Below are positions 17,888 to 26,862 of a stretch of 64,000 bases of DNA, one piece after another; positions within the stretch are counted from its first letter, which is position 1, and each line of letters begins with the position of its first letter. Source of the DNA: Loktanella sp. D2R18 (GTDB taxonomy: Bacteria > Pseudomonadota > Alphaproteobacteria > Rhodobacterales > Rhodobacteraceae). A model generated the notes under the pieces. It was not told where the DNA came from, searched no databases, and worked only from the letters and a program-made list of their open reading frames with translations. The stretch spans positions 21,506 to 85,505 of the forward strand of contig NZ_QOCG01000014.1 of assembly GCF_003318235.1 (NCBI RefSeq), written 5' to 3'. Position numbers and translations under genes: made by a program.

Positions 17888-18067
17888 CTACTGATCCACA
17901 ATGGCCAAAGCGAGACGCGTTCCATCTACAACGACTTTACCCTGTTCGCGAAAGTTAACCGTGATTTTGCCGCCAATGTTTGACTGCACTTGCCCGGTGC
18001 CCCAATCTGGTTGGGCAGGGTTCCGGACAAGCATGCCGGGTTCTAAAATGGCGTTAATGCCGATCAT
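17888..18067 (-). CDS. DUF3553 small protein
   Basis: This 59-residue gene is easily missed. It reads MIGINAILEPGMLVRNP, then PDWGTGQVQSNIGGK and VNFREQGKVVVDG, the compact beta-barrel pattern of DUF3553 (resembling the CarD/RNA-polymerase-interacting fold in general shape, which is inference). GAGGA lies 6-7 bases before the ATG. It is divergent from chpT with 29 bp between start codons. Its role is unknown. Confidence 0.85.
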   Translation of the reverse strand: MIGINAILEPGMLVRNPAQPDWGTGQVQSNIGGKITVNFREQGKVVVDGTRLALAIVDQ

Positions 18068-18096
18068 ATTTCATTCCTCAAAGGAGAGACCACGCC

Positions 18097-18687
18097 ATGC
18101 ACCCTGATTTGGCCGCACTTGTTGGCTCGCGCATTTGTCATGACCTTATTAGCCCAATTGGCGCGATCGGCAATGGGATGGAATTATTGGAGCTTACCAG
18201 CGGCGATACTGCCCCTGAAATGGCCTTGATCAATGACAGCGTGCATAACGCAAATGCGCGAATTCGACTATTTCGGATCGCCTTTGGGGCCGTTGGGGAA
18301 GATCAGCGGGTCAGTAGCACTGAGGTGCAAGACATTCTTAACGCCGTGACCCGTGGCGGGCGGCATCAATTTCATTGGAATATCAGTGGCGACCAGCCCC
18401 GACATGTCGTGCGTTTGGCGCTTTTGGTCTTGCTTTGCTTTGAAACGGCCCTACCGATGGGCGGCGAAATCACTGTAACCTGCACAGGCGACGAATGGCT
18501 ATTTGACGCCCAGGCAAAACGCGTGACTATTGACGCAGAACTATGGGCGTGTTTCAGCGCTGAAGGCAGCACCCATCGGTACACGGCAGCTCAGGTACAG
18601 TTTGCATTGCTGCCGTCCGCCTTGGCAGCAGCCGCGCGTAGCCTGAAGTTTGATGCCAGCGAGACACGCCTGACCGCGCAGTTTTAG
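18097..18687 (+). CDS. chpT: histidine phosphotransferase ChpT-like
   Basis: The 196-residue protein starts with [21 protein letters not shown], the dimerisation/phosphotransfer helix of ChpT, with the phosphorylated histidine at His15. The rest is a degenerate kinase-like domain that lacks obvious ATP-binding boxes, as in the family. In the CckA-ChpT-CtrA relay it carries phosphate from CckA to CtrA and CpdR; in Rhodobacterales this controls motility, gene transfer and division-linked functions. AAAGGAGA lies before the start. The proA gene ends against it on the other strand with a 4-bp overlap. Confidence 0.9.
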   Translation: MHPDLAALVGSRICHDLISPIGAIGNGMELLELTSGDTAPEMALINDSVHNANARIRLFRIAFGAVGEDQRVSSTEVQDILNAVTRGGRHQFHWNISGDQPRHVVRLALLVLLCFETALPMGGEITVTCTGDEWLFDAQAKRVTIDAELWACFSAEGSTHRYTAAQVQFALLPSALAAAARSLKFDASETRLTAQF

Positions 18688-19949
18688 CTGCGGGTCGTGC
18701 CGTCCCCCGTCACCAGATATTTAAAGCTGGTCAATTGCGTTGCGCCTACGGGTCCGCGCGCATGCAGCTTGCCTGTCGCAATCCCAATTTCAGCGCCCAT
18801 GCCAAATTCACCACCATCGGCAAATTGTGTCGAGGCATTGCGCATCAAAATCGCGCTGTCGAGATCGCGGAAAAACTGGTCCGCAACTTTGTCATCTTCG
18901 GCAATAATCGCGTCGGTGTGATTAGATCCAAATTCACGGATATGCGCCACTGCGCCATCGATCCCGTCAACGGGTTTGGCGGCGATGATCATATCCAAGA
19001 ATTCATGCCCAAAATCGTCGGCTTGCGCTGGAACGGTGCCCGCGGTTTCGGCCAATGCTCCGGCGGCGCGGACCTCTACCCCCGCAGCTAGTAGATCGCG
19101 CGTCAGAATATCGCCGTGTTGATCGAGAAACGCCTGATCCACCAACAGACATTCCGCCGAGCCACAAATTCCCGTCCGGCGGGTTTTCGCATTCAGCAAG
19201 ACGGCGCGGGCCTTTTCTAAATCGGCGCTGGCATCGACATAGATATGACAAATCCCTTCAAGATGCGCAAAGACGGGAACACGCGCTTCGCGTTGCACCA
19301 ATCCGACCAAACCTTTCCCGCCGCGCGGCACAATAACGTCAATGTAATCAGTGGCTTGCAGCATCGCAGACACCGCAGCGCGGTCGCGCGTTGGGATCAG
19401 TTGAATGGATGTTTCTGGCAGGCCAGCGGCCTTTAGCCCCGCCACCAAACAAGCGTGAATGGCTTGGCTAGAATGAAATCCTTCAGAGCCGCCGCGCAAG
19501 ATAACCGCGTTGCCAGATTTTAGACAAAGTGCCCCTGCATCGGCAGTCACATTTGGCCGGCTTTCATAGACTACGCCGATCACGCCAATAGGCGTGCGCA
19601 CACGTTTGATATTCAGGCCAGTTGGTTGTGTCCATTCTTCGGTGACCGCGCCGATGGGGTCATCTTGGGCAGAAACAGCGCGCAAACCGCTCACGATGCT
19701 GTCGATCCGATCCTCATCAAGCATCAGCCGGTCCATCATCGCAGGCGACAGCCCTTTATCCGCACCAAATGCCATGTCTTTCTTGTTGGCCGCGATAATC
19801 TGGGCACGTTGGTCCCATACGGCATCAGCCGCCGTCGCTAGCGCGCACGCCTTTGCCTCAGCGGTCGCGGTCGCCAGCGCAGTCGCCGCCGCGCGCGCGC
19901 CTTGGCCGATCTGTGTCATCATCGCTTCAATTTCGGTCGCATCATTCAT
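18684..19949 (-). CDS. proA: glutamate-5-semialdehyde dehydrogenase
   Basis: The 421-residue gamma-glutamyl phosphate reductase makes glutamate-5-semialdehyde, the second step of proline synthesis. It has [39 protein letters not shown] and the catalytic cysteine region [16 protein letters not shown], with FGMGAEIGI near the end. It is the last gene of the run rplU-rpmA-GNAT-obgE-proB-proA and lies 12 bp after proB. Confidence 0.96.
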   Translation of the reverse strand: MNDATEIEAMMTQIGQGARAAATALATATAEAKACALATAADAVWDQRAQIIAANKKDMAFGADKGLSPAMMDRLMLDEDRIDSIVSGLRAVSAQDDPIGAVTEEWTQPTGLNIKRVRTPIGVIGVVYESRPNVTADAGALCLKSGNAVILRGGSEGFHSSQAIHACLVAGLKAAGLPETSIQLIPTRDRAAVSAMLQATDYIDVIVPRGGKGLVGLVQREARVPVFAHLEGICHIYVDASADLEKARAVLLNAKTRRTGICGSAECLLVDQAFLDQHGDILTRDLLAAGVEVRAAGALAETAGTVPAQADDFGHEFLDMIIAAKPVDGIDGAVAHIREFGSNHTDAIIAEDDKVADQFFRDLDSAILMRNASTQFADGGEFGMGAEIGIATGKLHARGPVGATQLTSFKYLVTGDGTTRS

Positions 19950-19961
19950 CTTGCTGGCCTC

Positions 19962-21068
19962 TCAAAGCACCATATCATCGCGGTGTACCAATGCAGCGCG
20001 GCCTTCATAGCCCAACACTGCGGTCATTTCGTCGGACCTGCGGCCCATAATCAAACGTGTTTCAGCCGCCGTATAGCGGGTGAGCCCCTGTCCAAGTTGG
20101 GTGCCTTGTGCGTCTAAAATCGCAACGACATCGCCCCGGCCAAACTGGCCAGCGACACCACAAATGCCGGCGGGCAGCAGGCTCTTGCCGCAGATCAGCG
20201 CGGATTTCGCCCCAGCATCAATCGTCACCGAACCTGCCGGTTTCATCGATGCAATCCAGCGTTTACGGGCGGCTTGCGGGTCGGTCTGCGCGGCGAACCA
20301 TGTGGTGCGCGCCCCGGCTTCAAGTGCGGCAAGCGGGCTGTTTTCAGTGCCAAGGGCAATCGCCATCGCACAGCCCGCCTCGGTCGCCATGCGGGCAGCC
20401 ATGATTTTTGTGATCATCCCGCCTTTGGACAAACCCGACCCAACATCGCCAGCCATATCTTCTATTTCTGGTGTTATTTTGTCAACTATATCAATATGTT
20501 TTGCGTCGCTGCTGACGCGTGGATTGGCCGTATATAGCCCATCCACATCCGACAAGAGGATCAATTGATCTGCGCCAATTGTAACCGCAACCTGCGCTGC
20601 AAGCCGATCATTATCACCGTATCGGATTTCATCCGTCGCGATCGTATCGTTTTCATTCACGATCGGCGTCACACCCAATGACAGCATGGTTTCCATCGTC
20701 GCACGACTGTTCAAATAGCGGCGGCGATCATGAGAATCTTCAAGAGTAACAAGCACTTGACCGGCGATAATCGCGTGCTCCGCGAGCGCCCCTTCGTAAG
20801 CGCGGGCCAGACGGATTTGGCCAACAGCGGCAGCGGCTTGCGATTGTTCAAGCGGCAGTGCGGACGCTGGCAAGTCCAAAACGCCCCGCCCAAGCGCGAT
20901 TGACCCCGAAGAAACCAGTACCACATCGGTGCCACGAGCGCGGATCCGCGCGACATCAGCGGCAAGTGACGTGAGCCATGATTGACGCAGCGCGCCCGTC
21001 TCCGCATCAACAAGCAGAGCCGAACCAATTTTGACAACCAGTCTTTTTGCGCCGGTTAAGGCTGCCAT
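19962..21068 (-). CDS. proB: glutamate 5-kinase
   Basis: The 368-residue kinase phosphorylates glutamate at the first step of proline synthesis and is normally feedback inhibited by proline. The amino acid kinase domain has [42 protein letters not shown] and [11 protein letters not shown], followed by [13 protein letters not shown]. The C-terminal PUA domain is present, giving the full long form. Its start overlaps the end of obgE by 13 bp. Confidence 0.96.
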   Translation of the reverse strand: MAALTGAKRLVVKIGSALLVDAETGALRQSWLTSLAADVARIRARGTDVVLVSSGSIALGRGVLDLPASALPLEQSQAAAAVGQIRLARAYEGALAEHAIIAGQVLVTLEDSHDRRRYLNSRATMETMLSLGVTPIVNENDTIATDEIRYGDNDRLAAQVAVTIGADQLILLSDVDGLYTANPRVSSDAKHIDIVDKITPEIEDMAGDVGSGLSKGGMITKIMAARMATEAGCAMAIALGTENSPLAALEAGARTTWFAAQTDPQAARKRWIASMKPAGSVTIDAGAKSALICGKSLLPAGICGVAGQFGRGDVVAILDAQGTQLGQGLTRYTAAETRLIMGRRSDEMTAVLGYEGRAALVHRDDMVL

Positions 21069-22102
21069 GGGGCGTCCTCCACCGTTTCCTCCGCAGCTTT
21101 ACGGTGACGTAGACGGTTGTCGTCGATTTCAGCACGCAGCGCGCGCAGCACATCGGGAATACCTTCTTGGCTCACGCCCGACATCATTAGAACAGGGCCA
21201 ACGGCCACCGCCGCGATCTCATCACGCAAGAACGTGCGTTCTTCGTCATCAAGTGCGTCAATTTTGTTCAACACGGTAATCCGTGGTTTAGTTGCTAGCT
21301 CACCACCGTAAGCTTCCAACTCGCCAATAATCGTGGTCAGATCGCCTGCCGGATCACCAGAGGTGCCATCAACCAAATGCAAAAGCACGGCGCAGCGTTC
21401 CACGTGGCTTAGGAATGTATCGCCCAGACCACGACCCTCAGAAGCGCCAGCGATCAATCCGGGGATGTCAGCGACTACAAATTCAACCTCGTCAATGCCA
21501 ACAACACCAAGGTTTGGGATCAGTGTGGTGAACGGGTAATCTGCGACCTTAGGGCGTGCGTTTGATGTGGCCGCCAGAAATGTTGATTTACCCGCGTTTG
21601 GCATGCCTAGCAAACCAACATCAGCAATCAGTTTCAAACGTAGCCAAATCGTGCGTTCAATACATTCTTGCCCCGGATTGGACCGGCGTGGCGCTTGGTT
21701 CGTGGCAGATTTGAAATGCAGGTTGCCCCAGCCACCGTTACCGCCCTTGGCGATCACAATCCGCTGACCGACTTCGGTCAGGTCGGCGATGACGGTTTCT
21801 TCGTCTTCATCAATGATTTCGGTGCCAACGGGGACGCGCAGTACTTTGTCTTCGCCGTCTTTCCCGGTGCGTTGGCTGCCCATCCCGTGCTGGCCATTGC
21901 CCGCAAAGAAATGCTGCTGATAACGAAAATCAATCAAGGTGTTCAGACCATCGACGACTTCGACGATGACATCGCCGCCGCAGCCGCCGTCACCACCGTC
22001 GGGCCCGCCGTATTCGATGAATTTTTCGCGCCGGAAAGAAATACAGCCGCCGCCACCGGCACCGGACCGGATATAGACCTTGGCGAGATCAAGAAATTTC
22101 AT
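21056..22102 (-). CDS. obgE: GTPase ObgE/CgtA
   Basis: The 348-residue GTPase acts in 50S subunit assembly and stress signalling. It contains the glycine-rich Obg fold ([21 protein letters not shown], read as two shorter blocks), the P-loop GMPNAGKST, switch [10 protein letters not shown]3 DIPGLI and G4 NKID. The usual divergent C-terminal domain is short. The order with rplU, rpmA and proB is the common alphaproteobacterial arrangement. Confidence 0.97.
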   Translation of the reverse strand: MKFLDLAKVYIRSGAGGGGCISFRREKFIEYGGPDGGDGGCGGDVIVEVVDGLNTLIDFRYQQHFFAGNGQHGMGSQRTGKDGEDKVLRVPVGTEIIDEDEETVIADLTEVGQRIVIAKGGNGGWGNLHFKSATNQAPRRSNPGQECIERTIWLRLKLIADVGLLGMPNAGKSTFLAATSNARPKVADYPFTTLIPNLGVVGIDEVEFVVADIPGLIAGASEGRGLGDTFLSHVERCAVLLHLVDGTSGDPAGDLTTIIGELEAYGGELATKPRITVLNKIDALDDEERTFLRDEIAAVAVGPVLMMSGVSQEGIPDVLRALRAEIDDNRLRHRKAAEETVEDAPWQP

Positions 22103-22175
22103 GAGTTTTTGCTTTCCGCGCTATTCAGATGTGGCGATAGTCTATTGCGCGCGCCACCTCAAGGCGCGCGCCACG

Positions 22176-22718
22176 CTATGCGCCCATTTTCAGCGTGTAA
22201 GTCCATGTTGATACGGTTGCGTTGCGCGCAACAGAGAATGCCTCAGCATCCCCAAGATAGTCAAAGCCGCAATTGGTCAACACACGGGCCGAACCCGGAT
22301 TGTCCTGAAATGCTTCGGCGAAAATGGTTTTCGAATGATGCGGATTGGCGGCAATCAGTGCGCGCACCGCTTCTGAGGCCAGCCCAGTGTTCCAAAAGGC
22401 AGGCGCAATCCAATAGAAGATTTCAGACTGGTTGCGGTCCATGCGTTCAAGACTGATGAGCCCCAAGGCCTCGGCATGGCCCTGTGCTGATCCGTCGATG
22501 ACCCAGATGTCTTCGGTCCGGTGGGCAGCACCTGCCCGGTCGATCATCGCTTCGATCGTGCCGGGTGGCAGCGGATGTGGAATGCTGCGTGTGCCACGCG
22601 CAACGCGTTCATCGCCCGCATACATCGCGATCAATCCTGCATCGGATTTACGACATGGCCGCAGCACGAAACGCGCGGCGGTTATTGTCTCTTGAACTGT
22701 AATCTCTTCGTGAATCAC
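22176..22718 (-). CDS. GNAT acetyltransferase, RimJ/RimL type
   Basis: The 180-residue protein is an acetyl-CoA-dependent N-acetyltransferase: TAARFVLRPCRKSDA at the start, then EIFYWIAPAFWNTGLASEAVRAL, where the last part contacts acetyl-CoA, and NPGSARVLTNCGFDYLG. Relatives modify the N termini of ribosomal proteins, and its position between rpmA and obgE supports a ribosome-linked target, but small-molecule acetylation cannot be excluded. Confidence 0.85.
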   Translation of the reverse strand: MIHEEITVQETITAARFVLRPCRKSDAGLIAMYAGDERVARGTRSIPHPLPPGTIEAMIDRAGAAHRTEDIWVIDGSAQGHAEALGLISLERMDRNQSEIFYWIAPAFWNTGLASEAVRALIAANPHHSKTIFAEAFQDNPGSARVLTNCGFDYLGDAEAFSVARNATVSTWTYTLKMGA

Positions 22719-22788
22719 TGTTTTCCCTCCTCGAAAACACGACCATCATCAGCACGTCTAAATTGATATAGTGGCAAGAGTATGAACG

Positions 22789-22817
22789 AAAAAGGGGACC
22801 GGCTCTCGCCGATCCCC
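22789..22817 (-). terminator. rho-independent terminator after rpmA
   Basis: GGGGACCGGC (22794-22803) pairs with GCCGATCCCC (22808-22817), ten pairs with one wobble, around TCTC. The minus strand continues with five T. It probably uncouples rplU-rpmA from the GNAT-obgE-pro genes at least in part. Confidence 0.88.
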
Positions 22818-22844
22818 CTAAAATTCAACCTTAAGGTATTCGGC

Positions 22845-23114
22845 TTATTCAGCGGCCTCCGCCACGGGAAGAACCGAAATAAAGGTACGGCCCTTCAGGC
22901 CTTTGTGGAACTGTACGTTGCCTTCGACGGTTGCAAAGATTGTGTGATCTTTGCCCATGCCAACGCCCATGCCCGGCCACATCTTTGTGCCGCGCTGACG
23001 CATGATGATGTTGCCAGGAATGACAACTTCGCCACCGAATTTTTTCACGCCAAGGCGACGACCAGCTGAGTCGCGCCCGTTACGGGATGAACCGCCTGCT
23101 TTTTTATGTGCCAT
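22845..23114 (-). CDS. rpmA: 50S ribosomal protein L27
   Basis: The 89-residue bL27 sits near the peptidyl transferase centre. It begins [16 protein letters not shown], the conserved flexible N terminus, with RLGVKKFGG and GTKMWPG following. There is no staphylococcal-type N-terminal extension that would need cleavage. It lies 12 bp downstream of rplU. Confidence 0.97.
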   Translation of the reverse strand: MAHKKAGGSSRNGRDSAGRRLGVKKFGGEVVIPGNIIMRQRGTKMWPGMGVGMGKDHTIFATVEGNVQFHKGLKGRTFISVLPVAEAAE

Positions 23115-23126
23115 TGGTGTCTCTCC

Positions 23127-23756
23127 TTAGCCTTTTGCCAGCTCAACCGCTTGCGCGATCCAGCCTTCACGTTCGATGCGGCCTTTGAAAGACAGTTTTT
23201 CGTCCATCGCAGCTACATCTTCGGGTGTCCATGCTGCGATCTGTGCGAATGTTGTCACATCAGCCGCGTGCAATTTTTTCTCAAGTGCGGGGCCAACACC
23301 GGACAATTGTTTCAAATCGTCAGAACCGGCTGCCGCTGGGGCTGCCTTAGGTGCCGCAGCTTTCTTAGGCGCCGTTTTTTTTGCAGCAGGTGCAGCAGCA
23401 ACAGCTGATCCCGCGCCGTTTACAGCAGCTTTAACACCAGATGCGTCTGCGCCTCTTTCAAGGATATCGCCGATGCGCACCAATGTCAGTTGCTGACGGT
23501 GGCCTTTTTTACGCGCCGAAGAGTGCTTACGACGACGTTTTACGAAATTGATCGTCTTTGGACCTTTGATTTGGTCGATGACTTCGGCTTGAACGCCAGC
23601 ATCTGCAACCAAAGGCGCGCCAACAGTGGCGCCAACCATCAGAATCTCGTTGAATTGAACTGTTTCGCCAGCGGTCGCCGCCAGCTTTTCTACGCGGAGC
23701 ACGTCGCCAGAAGCGACTTTGTACTGCTTGCCGCCGGTTTTCAAAACCGCAAACAT
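23127..23756 (-). CDS. rplU: 50S ribosomal protein L21 with C-terminal HhH extension
   Basis: The first 103 or so of 209 residues are a normal bL21 ([36 protein letters not shown]). After a linker rich in Ala, Lys and Pro comes a helix-hairpin-helix-like domain: [15 protein letters not shown], then [17 protein letters not shown] and [14 protein letters not shown]. The protein is twice the usual L21 length, and the extension is an intact in-frame fusion. It resembles the predicted nucleic-acid-binding DUF4332/flap-endonuclease-like domains attached to L21 in some alphaproteobacteria. Confidence 0.95.
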   Translation of the reverse strand: MFAVLKTGGKQYKVASGDVLRVEKLAATAGETVQFNEILMVGATVGAPLVADAGVQAEVIDQIKGPKTINFVKRRRKHSSARKKGHRQQLTLVRIGDILERGADASGVKAAVNGAGSAVAAAPAAKKTAPKKAAAPKAAPAAAGSDDLKQLSGVGPALEKKLHAADVTTFAQIAAWTPEDVAAMDEKLSFKGRIEREGWIAQAVELAKG

Positions 23757-23943
23757 ATGATCTTCCTTCGTTTTTCGCGTCTCTGAGGCCCCGGATTGTT
23801 CCGGCGTTGGTGGCTAAAGCCGCCTGTAAACAGCGCGCCCAATGGGCGTAATTTTACCTACACCCGCACAAAACACTTGTACGGATGGCGGCTTATCTGA
23901 CCAATACCCTTACAAGTCAACCCATAGAACGGGCGAAAACACG

Positions 23944-24288
23944 ATGAAACGCAGTCTGATTGCCCTTACCATCCTGTGCGGATGTAGCACAGAGGCAAAT
24001 CACATTGGCAACCCGTTGCTGCTGCCGTTTTCCGCGATCAGCACCGGGATCGGCAATGCCGCCTATAATCAGCGCCGGGGTCAGGTCGAAGTTTACGTGA
24101 AATCCAACCACACAGCAATCATGATGGATATTGTAAATGGTGGCGGCGATCATATCACCCGCGCAATGGATATCGCGGGGATCGCGACAGAAGACCGCCC
24201 TGCCCGGCTGATCCAACTACGCAGCGATCAAGCGCTTTATCAAACAAGCCCCGAGGCCTTGATCACAGCTTTGATGGTCTATTCTTAA
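23944..24288 (+). CDS. small predicted lipoprotein of unknown function
   Basis: The 114-residue product begins MKRSLIALTILCGCSTEAN, a lipoprotein signal with lipobox LCGC. The mature part is short and polar with no motif that I recognise, ending in SPEALITALMVYS. The longer upstream start at 23842 would put about 34 residues in front of the signal and is rejected. It may lie in the cell envelope. Confidence 0.65.
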   Translation: MKRSLIALTILCGCSTEANHIGNPLLLPFSAISTGIGNAAYNQRRGQVEVYVKSNHTAIMMDIVNGGGDHITRAMDIAGIATEDRPARLIQLRSDQALYQTSPEALITALMVYS

Positions 24289-24375
24289 TACGTTCGGATC
24301 ATGGGACATTAGGTCCGTCCTCACGTTGGTTAGAACAGCAATCACTCCACGAGGGCCAGGGCTTGCACCCACAAT

Positions 24376-24789
24376 CTACTCAGAGAGTTTGTTGCCCAAA
24401 ACCTCATCAATGAATTCACAGCCTTCTGCACCGCGCGCATGAACGCACGTCAGTTGCCGCGCTGCTGTATTGTAAATTTTTGTTCCGTTAAGGATGATGC
24501 TGTATTCATCGTCTTCGTTCCCATTTTGATGATACCTGACTCTGAAAAGCCACAGGTCAGCTCCAGCTTCATAGTTTTGGGAAGAGTAGTGTATGTTACC
24601 GCACACTTTAGACAATATTGCTGTCGCGCAGTTGTCCAACATACACAAATCTACTGCTCTAGTGTCGTTGCCAAGAGTAACTGTTCCGGCATCAATACAG
24701 GCAGAGTTTCCTATTGTACCCTGCGATAGTAGGAACATCGTTGATCCGACGAGTGCGTTAAACCTGTTACGCTTCGCATAAACGTTCAT
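24376..24789 (-). CDS. orphan secreted cysteine-containing protein
   Basis: The 137-residue product has an N-terminal hydrophobic stretch (ALVGSTMFLLSQG) that fits a signal peptide and then a mature part with six cysteines, which could form three disulfides. A beta-rich middle reads LWLFRVRYHQNG and YSIILNGTKIYNTA. I recognise no family. It appears A+T-richer than its neighbours and could be acquired. It is followed on the same strand by nothing, and preceded by a lipoprotein gene. Confidence 0.5.
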   Translation of the reverse strand: MNVYAKRNRFNALVGSTMFLLSQGTIGNSACIDAGTVTLGNDTRAVDLCMLDNCATAILSKVCGNIHYSSQNYEAGADLWLFRVRYHQNGNEDDEYSIILNGTKIYNTAARQLTCVHARGAEGCEFIDEVLGNKLSE

Positions 24790-24805
24790 CGGTGCCCACC
24801 TATAC

Positions 24806-25210
24806 TTAGAAGTTCGCGTAGGCGGAATCGCGTTGTGCGACGAGGTCCCAGAAGGCTTTGGATTTGGCGATCTCTGCCGCCATATCCGCAGGAATGCCGC
24901 GTGCGATCATCCGTTGGTAAAGCGTTTCGGGGTAGCCCGGAGTCACGGATGGGACGCTGACCATTGGGTTGATGTCAGCGGAGCGCGCGCGGGCTTCTAC
25001 GGGGCAATCTTTGGTCGGGTTGCCGTTGGCGGACAGGCTGTCCGCTTCGAGCTTGGCCACAGCCGCGTAATAAATGGCACATTCGCTCATGACTAAGGCC
25101 TGCTGGCGCGGATCATCAAGCGGCAGATTGTCTTCGACCACAATCGGTGGGGTTTGATCGCAAGCAGCCAAAAAACCACATGTAAGAACGACAAATTTAA
25201 TGGGTGACAT
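24806..25210 (-). CDS. predicted lipoprotein of unknown function
   Basis: The 134-residue product starts MSPIKFVVLTCGFLAACDQ, a lipoprotein signal whose lipobox LAAC makes the cysteine the first mature residue. The mature region has two further cysteines and a helical C-terminal half (YQRMIARGIPADMAAEIAK). The ATG at 25210 is preferred to a TTG at 25216 because GGAAT lies a short distance upstream. Function is unknown. Confidence 0.65.
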   Translation of the reverse strand: MSPIKFVVLTCGFLAACDQTPPIVVEDNLPLDDPRQQALVMSECAIYYAAVAKLEADSLSANGNPTKDCPVEARARSADINPMVSVPSVTPGYPETLYQRMIARGIPADMAAEIAKSKAFWDLVAQRDSAYANF

Positions 25211-25361
25211 GGTCAATTCCTTCGATATTCAGTTGCAGCGTAGCATAAGCCCAATTGTGCGAAAGCCAAGACTGGACGCGTTAGAAAACCCACCTAACCC
25301 GCGAAAACCACGGGAATTTCTCTTGCACAGGGGATACGATCCTATTTGCTGACGCCGTCAA

Positions 25362-25433
25362 GGAGAGGTGCCAGAGTGGTCGAACCGGGCGTTCTCGAAA
25401 ACCGTTGTAGGTGCAAGCCCAACCAGTGTTCGT
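25362..25433 (+). pseudogene. truncated tRNA-Ser (CGA)
   Basis: The sequence begins as a normal serine tRNA (GGAGAGGTGCCAGAGTGG), keeps the anticodon loop CTCGAAA (anticodon CGA), the long variable arm and most of the T-arm, and then stops inside the T-arm. From about 25434 it is IS sequence. The anticodon stem also has mismatches (GCGTT opposite ACCGT) and the acceptor 3' half with CCA is gone. It cannot make a functional tRNA. Confidence 0.75.
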
Positions 25434-25643
25434 ATCCATGTCACTCTCCTCGCGCAGCAAGCGGACTTCTTTGCGAGGGCGTTCATTTTCTTTCTCAACG
25501 TCTTCGTACGGGCTGTACATCAGATCACCGTGTTGATGCTTCTGAACCCATTTGTTCAACGTCGAGACTCGTCTGTGTATCTCGTCGCCTTCATAGCAAA
25601 CATTGCTCGAAAGAGAGCAGAACTAAACCGGGGCAAGTCCACA
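25434..25643 (-). mobile_element. remnant of IS3-family element (orfA)
   Basis: The minus strand encodes part of OrfA: NKWVQKHQHGDLM and then EKENERPRKEVRLLREESDM, a coiled-coil region of IS3-family OrfA. A deletion joins the first few codons (RYTDE) directly to this part, and the ORF then runs into the tRNA-Ser remnant. The flank TTCATAGCAAACATTGCTCG is shared with the remnant at 7440-7631, so both come from the same element type. Confidence 0.75.
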
Positions 25644-25713
25644 AATGTGGTATCGGGGCGGGAACGCAATATCTTTTATTCGGTTGAAATCCATTGACGG
25701 CATAAAAGCAAAA

Positions 25714-25743
25714 AAGCCTTCAAGCTATTGAGCTTGAAGGCTT
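25714..25743 (-). terminator. terminator of tRNA-Asn
   Basis: A perfect 13-bp inverted repeat (AAGCCTTCAAGCT and AGCTTGAAGGCTT) with a four-base loop lies four bases past the CCA end of the tRNA on the minus strand and is followed by T residues. Confidence 0.92.
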
Positions 25744-25747
25744 ATTA

Positions 25748-25822
25748 TGGCTCCGACGGTAGGGGTCGAACCTACGACCAATTGATTAACAGTCAACTGC
25801 TCTACCACTGAGCTACGTCGGA
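25748..25822 (-). tRNA. tRNA-Asn (GTT)
   Basis: The minus strand folds as a 75-nt tRNA: acceptor TCCGACG and CGTCGGA, D-arm AGCTCAGTGGTAGAGC, anticodon loop with GTT, T-loop GGTTCGACCCC, and an encoded CCA. All stems are intact. Confidence 0.97.
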
Positions 25823-25882
25823 ACATCTGCGGGCCGTATAGCAATGCGTATTCCCGGCGTCCAGAGGTTTTGTGCGTTTTTT

Positions 25883-26818
25883 TTACATTCCTGTGACGGG
25901 CAATTCAGCCGCATCATTTATCTGAAATTTTGCGTCAAATCCGATGTTTGGGGTCGCAAAAACGACATGCCGCTGACAGAGATCAATCAGATGCGCAAAG
26001 ACATTTCGCTGTGCTGCTGGCAGTAGCCCGGGCGAAAGGTCGCGGTAGATCGATTCTGTCAGGGAGGGAATCTTCGCTGCGCCCTGCCTTAACGCGGAAA
26101 GAATTTGCGCTTCTCGGTCTTGGCGATGGGTCATGAGCCACGCGAGCCGTTCTTCCGGTTGGGACACTGCCGCTCCGTGGCCCGGAAAATATCGTACTGC
26201 AGGGATATCTTGCAGCTTGCGACATGACTGCATGAATGCTGTCAAATCCCCATCGGGTGGTGAGATCAGCGATGTCGACCAGCCCATGATGTGATCGCCC
26301 GTAAATATATCATCGCCCCATGCAAAGCACAGGTGGTTCGCCATATGGCCCGGCGTGTGGATCGCGGTTATCTCTCCCCACGGGCCGTTGATCTTGGCGC
26401 CGTCAGCCAGATAGGCATCGGGTCGAAACCCCTTGTCTACGCCTTCTCCACCTTGCGTCATTCCCGCGGCAACAAGGGCGGTCATGATATCGCTGCGCCC
26501 GGCCTCACTATCGCCAAATCCAGCGATTGGCACCCCGGTTTGTTTGGCCAGCGCCATACAAAGCCCTGAATGATCTAAATGGCTGTGCGTAACCAAGATA
26601 TGTGCGACCCTGCGGCCATCCAACGCTTGCAGTAATGCGTTGAGATGCGCTGGATCATCGGGGCCGGGATCAATCACTACGACGTCGTTTTCACCCAGAA
26701 TATAAGTATTTGTGCCCCAATAGGTCATAGGCGATGCATTGGGGGCTAACATCCGTTGCAGCCCCGGTCGCAGCTGTTCGGCGATGCCAATAGGCGGCAT
26801 TTTTTCGCGATGCGTCAT
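25883..26818 (-). CDS. metallo-beta-lactamase-fold hydrolase (LACTB2-like)
   Basis: The 311-residue protein has the zinc signature THSHLDHSG and later GHMANHLCF, FTGDHIMGW and FPGHGAAV, and a C-terminal winged-helix-like part (RQDREAQILSALRQG). This layout is that of the LACTB2/glyoxalase II-like hydrolases. Substrates of relatives range from thioesters to RNA, so the activity is undefined. The start at 26818 is an ATG, with a second ATG six codons downstream (MPPIGIAEQ). It is divergent from the histidine kinase gene with 44 bp between starts. Confidence 0.85.
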   Translation of the reverse strand: MTHREKMPPIGIAEQLRPGLQRMLAPNASPMTYWGTNTYILGENDVVVIDPGPDDPAHLNALLQALDGRRVAHILVTHSHLDHSGLCMALAKQTGVPIAGFGDSEAGRSDIMTALVAAGMTQGGEGVDKGFRPDAYLADGAKINGPWGEITAIHTPGHMANHLCFAWGDDIFTGDHIMGWSTSLISPPDGDLTAFMQSCRKLQDIPAVRYFPGHGAAVSQPEERLAWLMTHRQDREAQILSALRQGAAKIPSLTESIYRDLSPGLLPAAQRNVFAHLIDLCQRHVVFATPNIGFDAKFQINDAAELPVTGM

Positions 26819-26862
26819 ATTCTGCGCTTTCCGTTTAAAGGTGATAACGGTACCCTTGCCCC

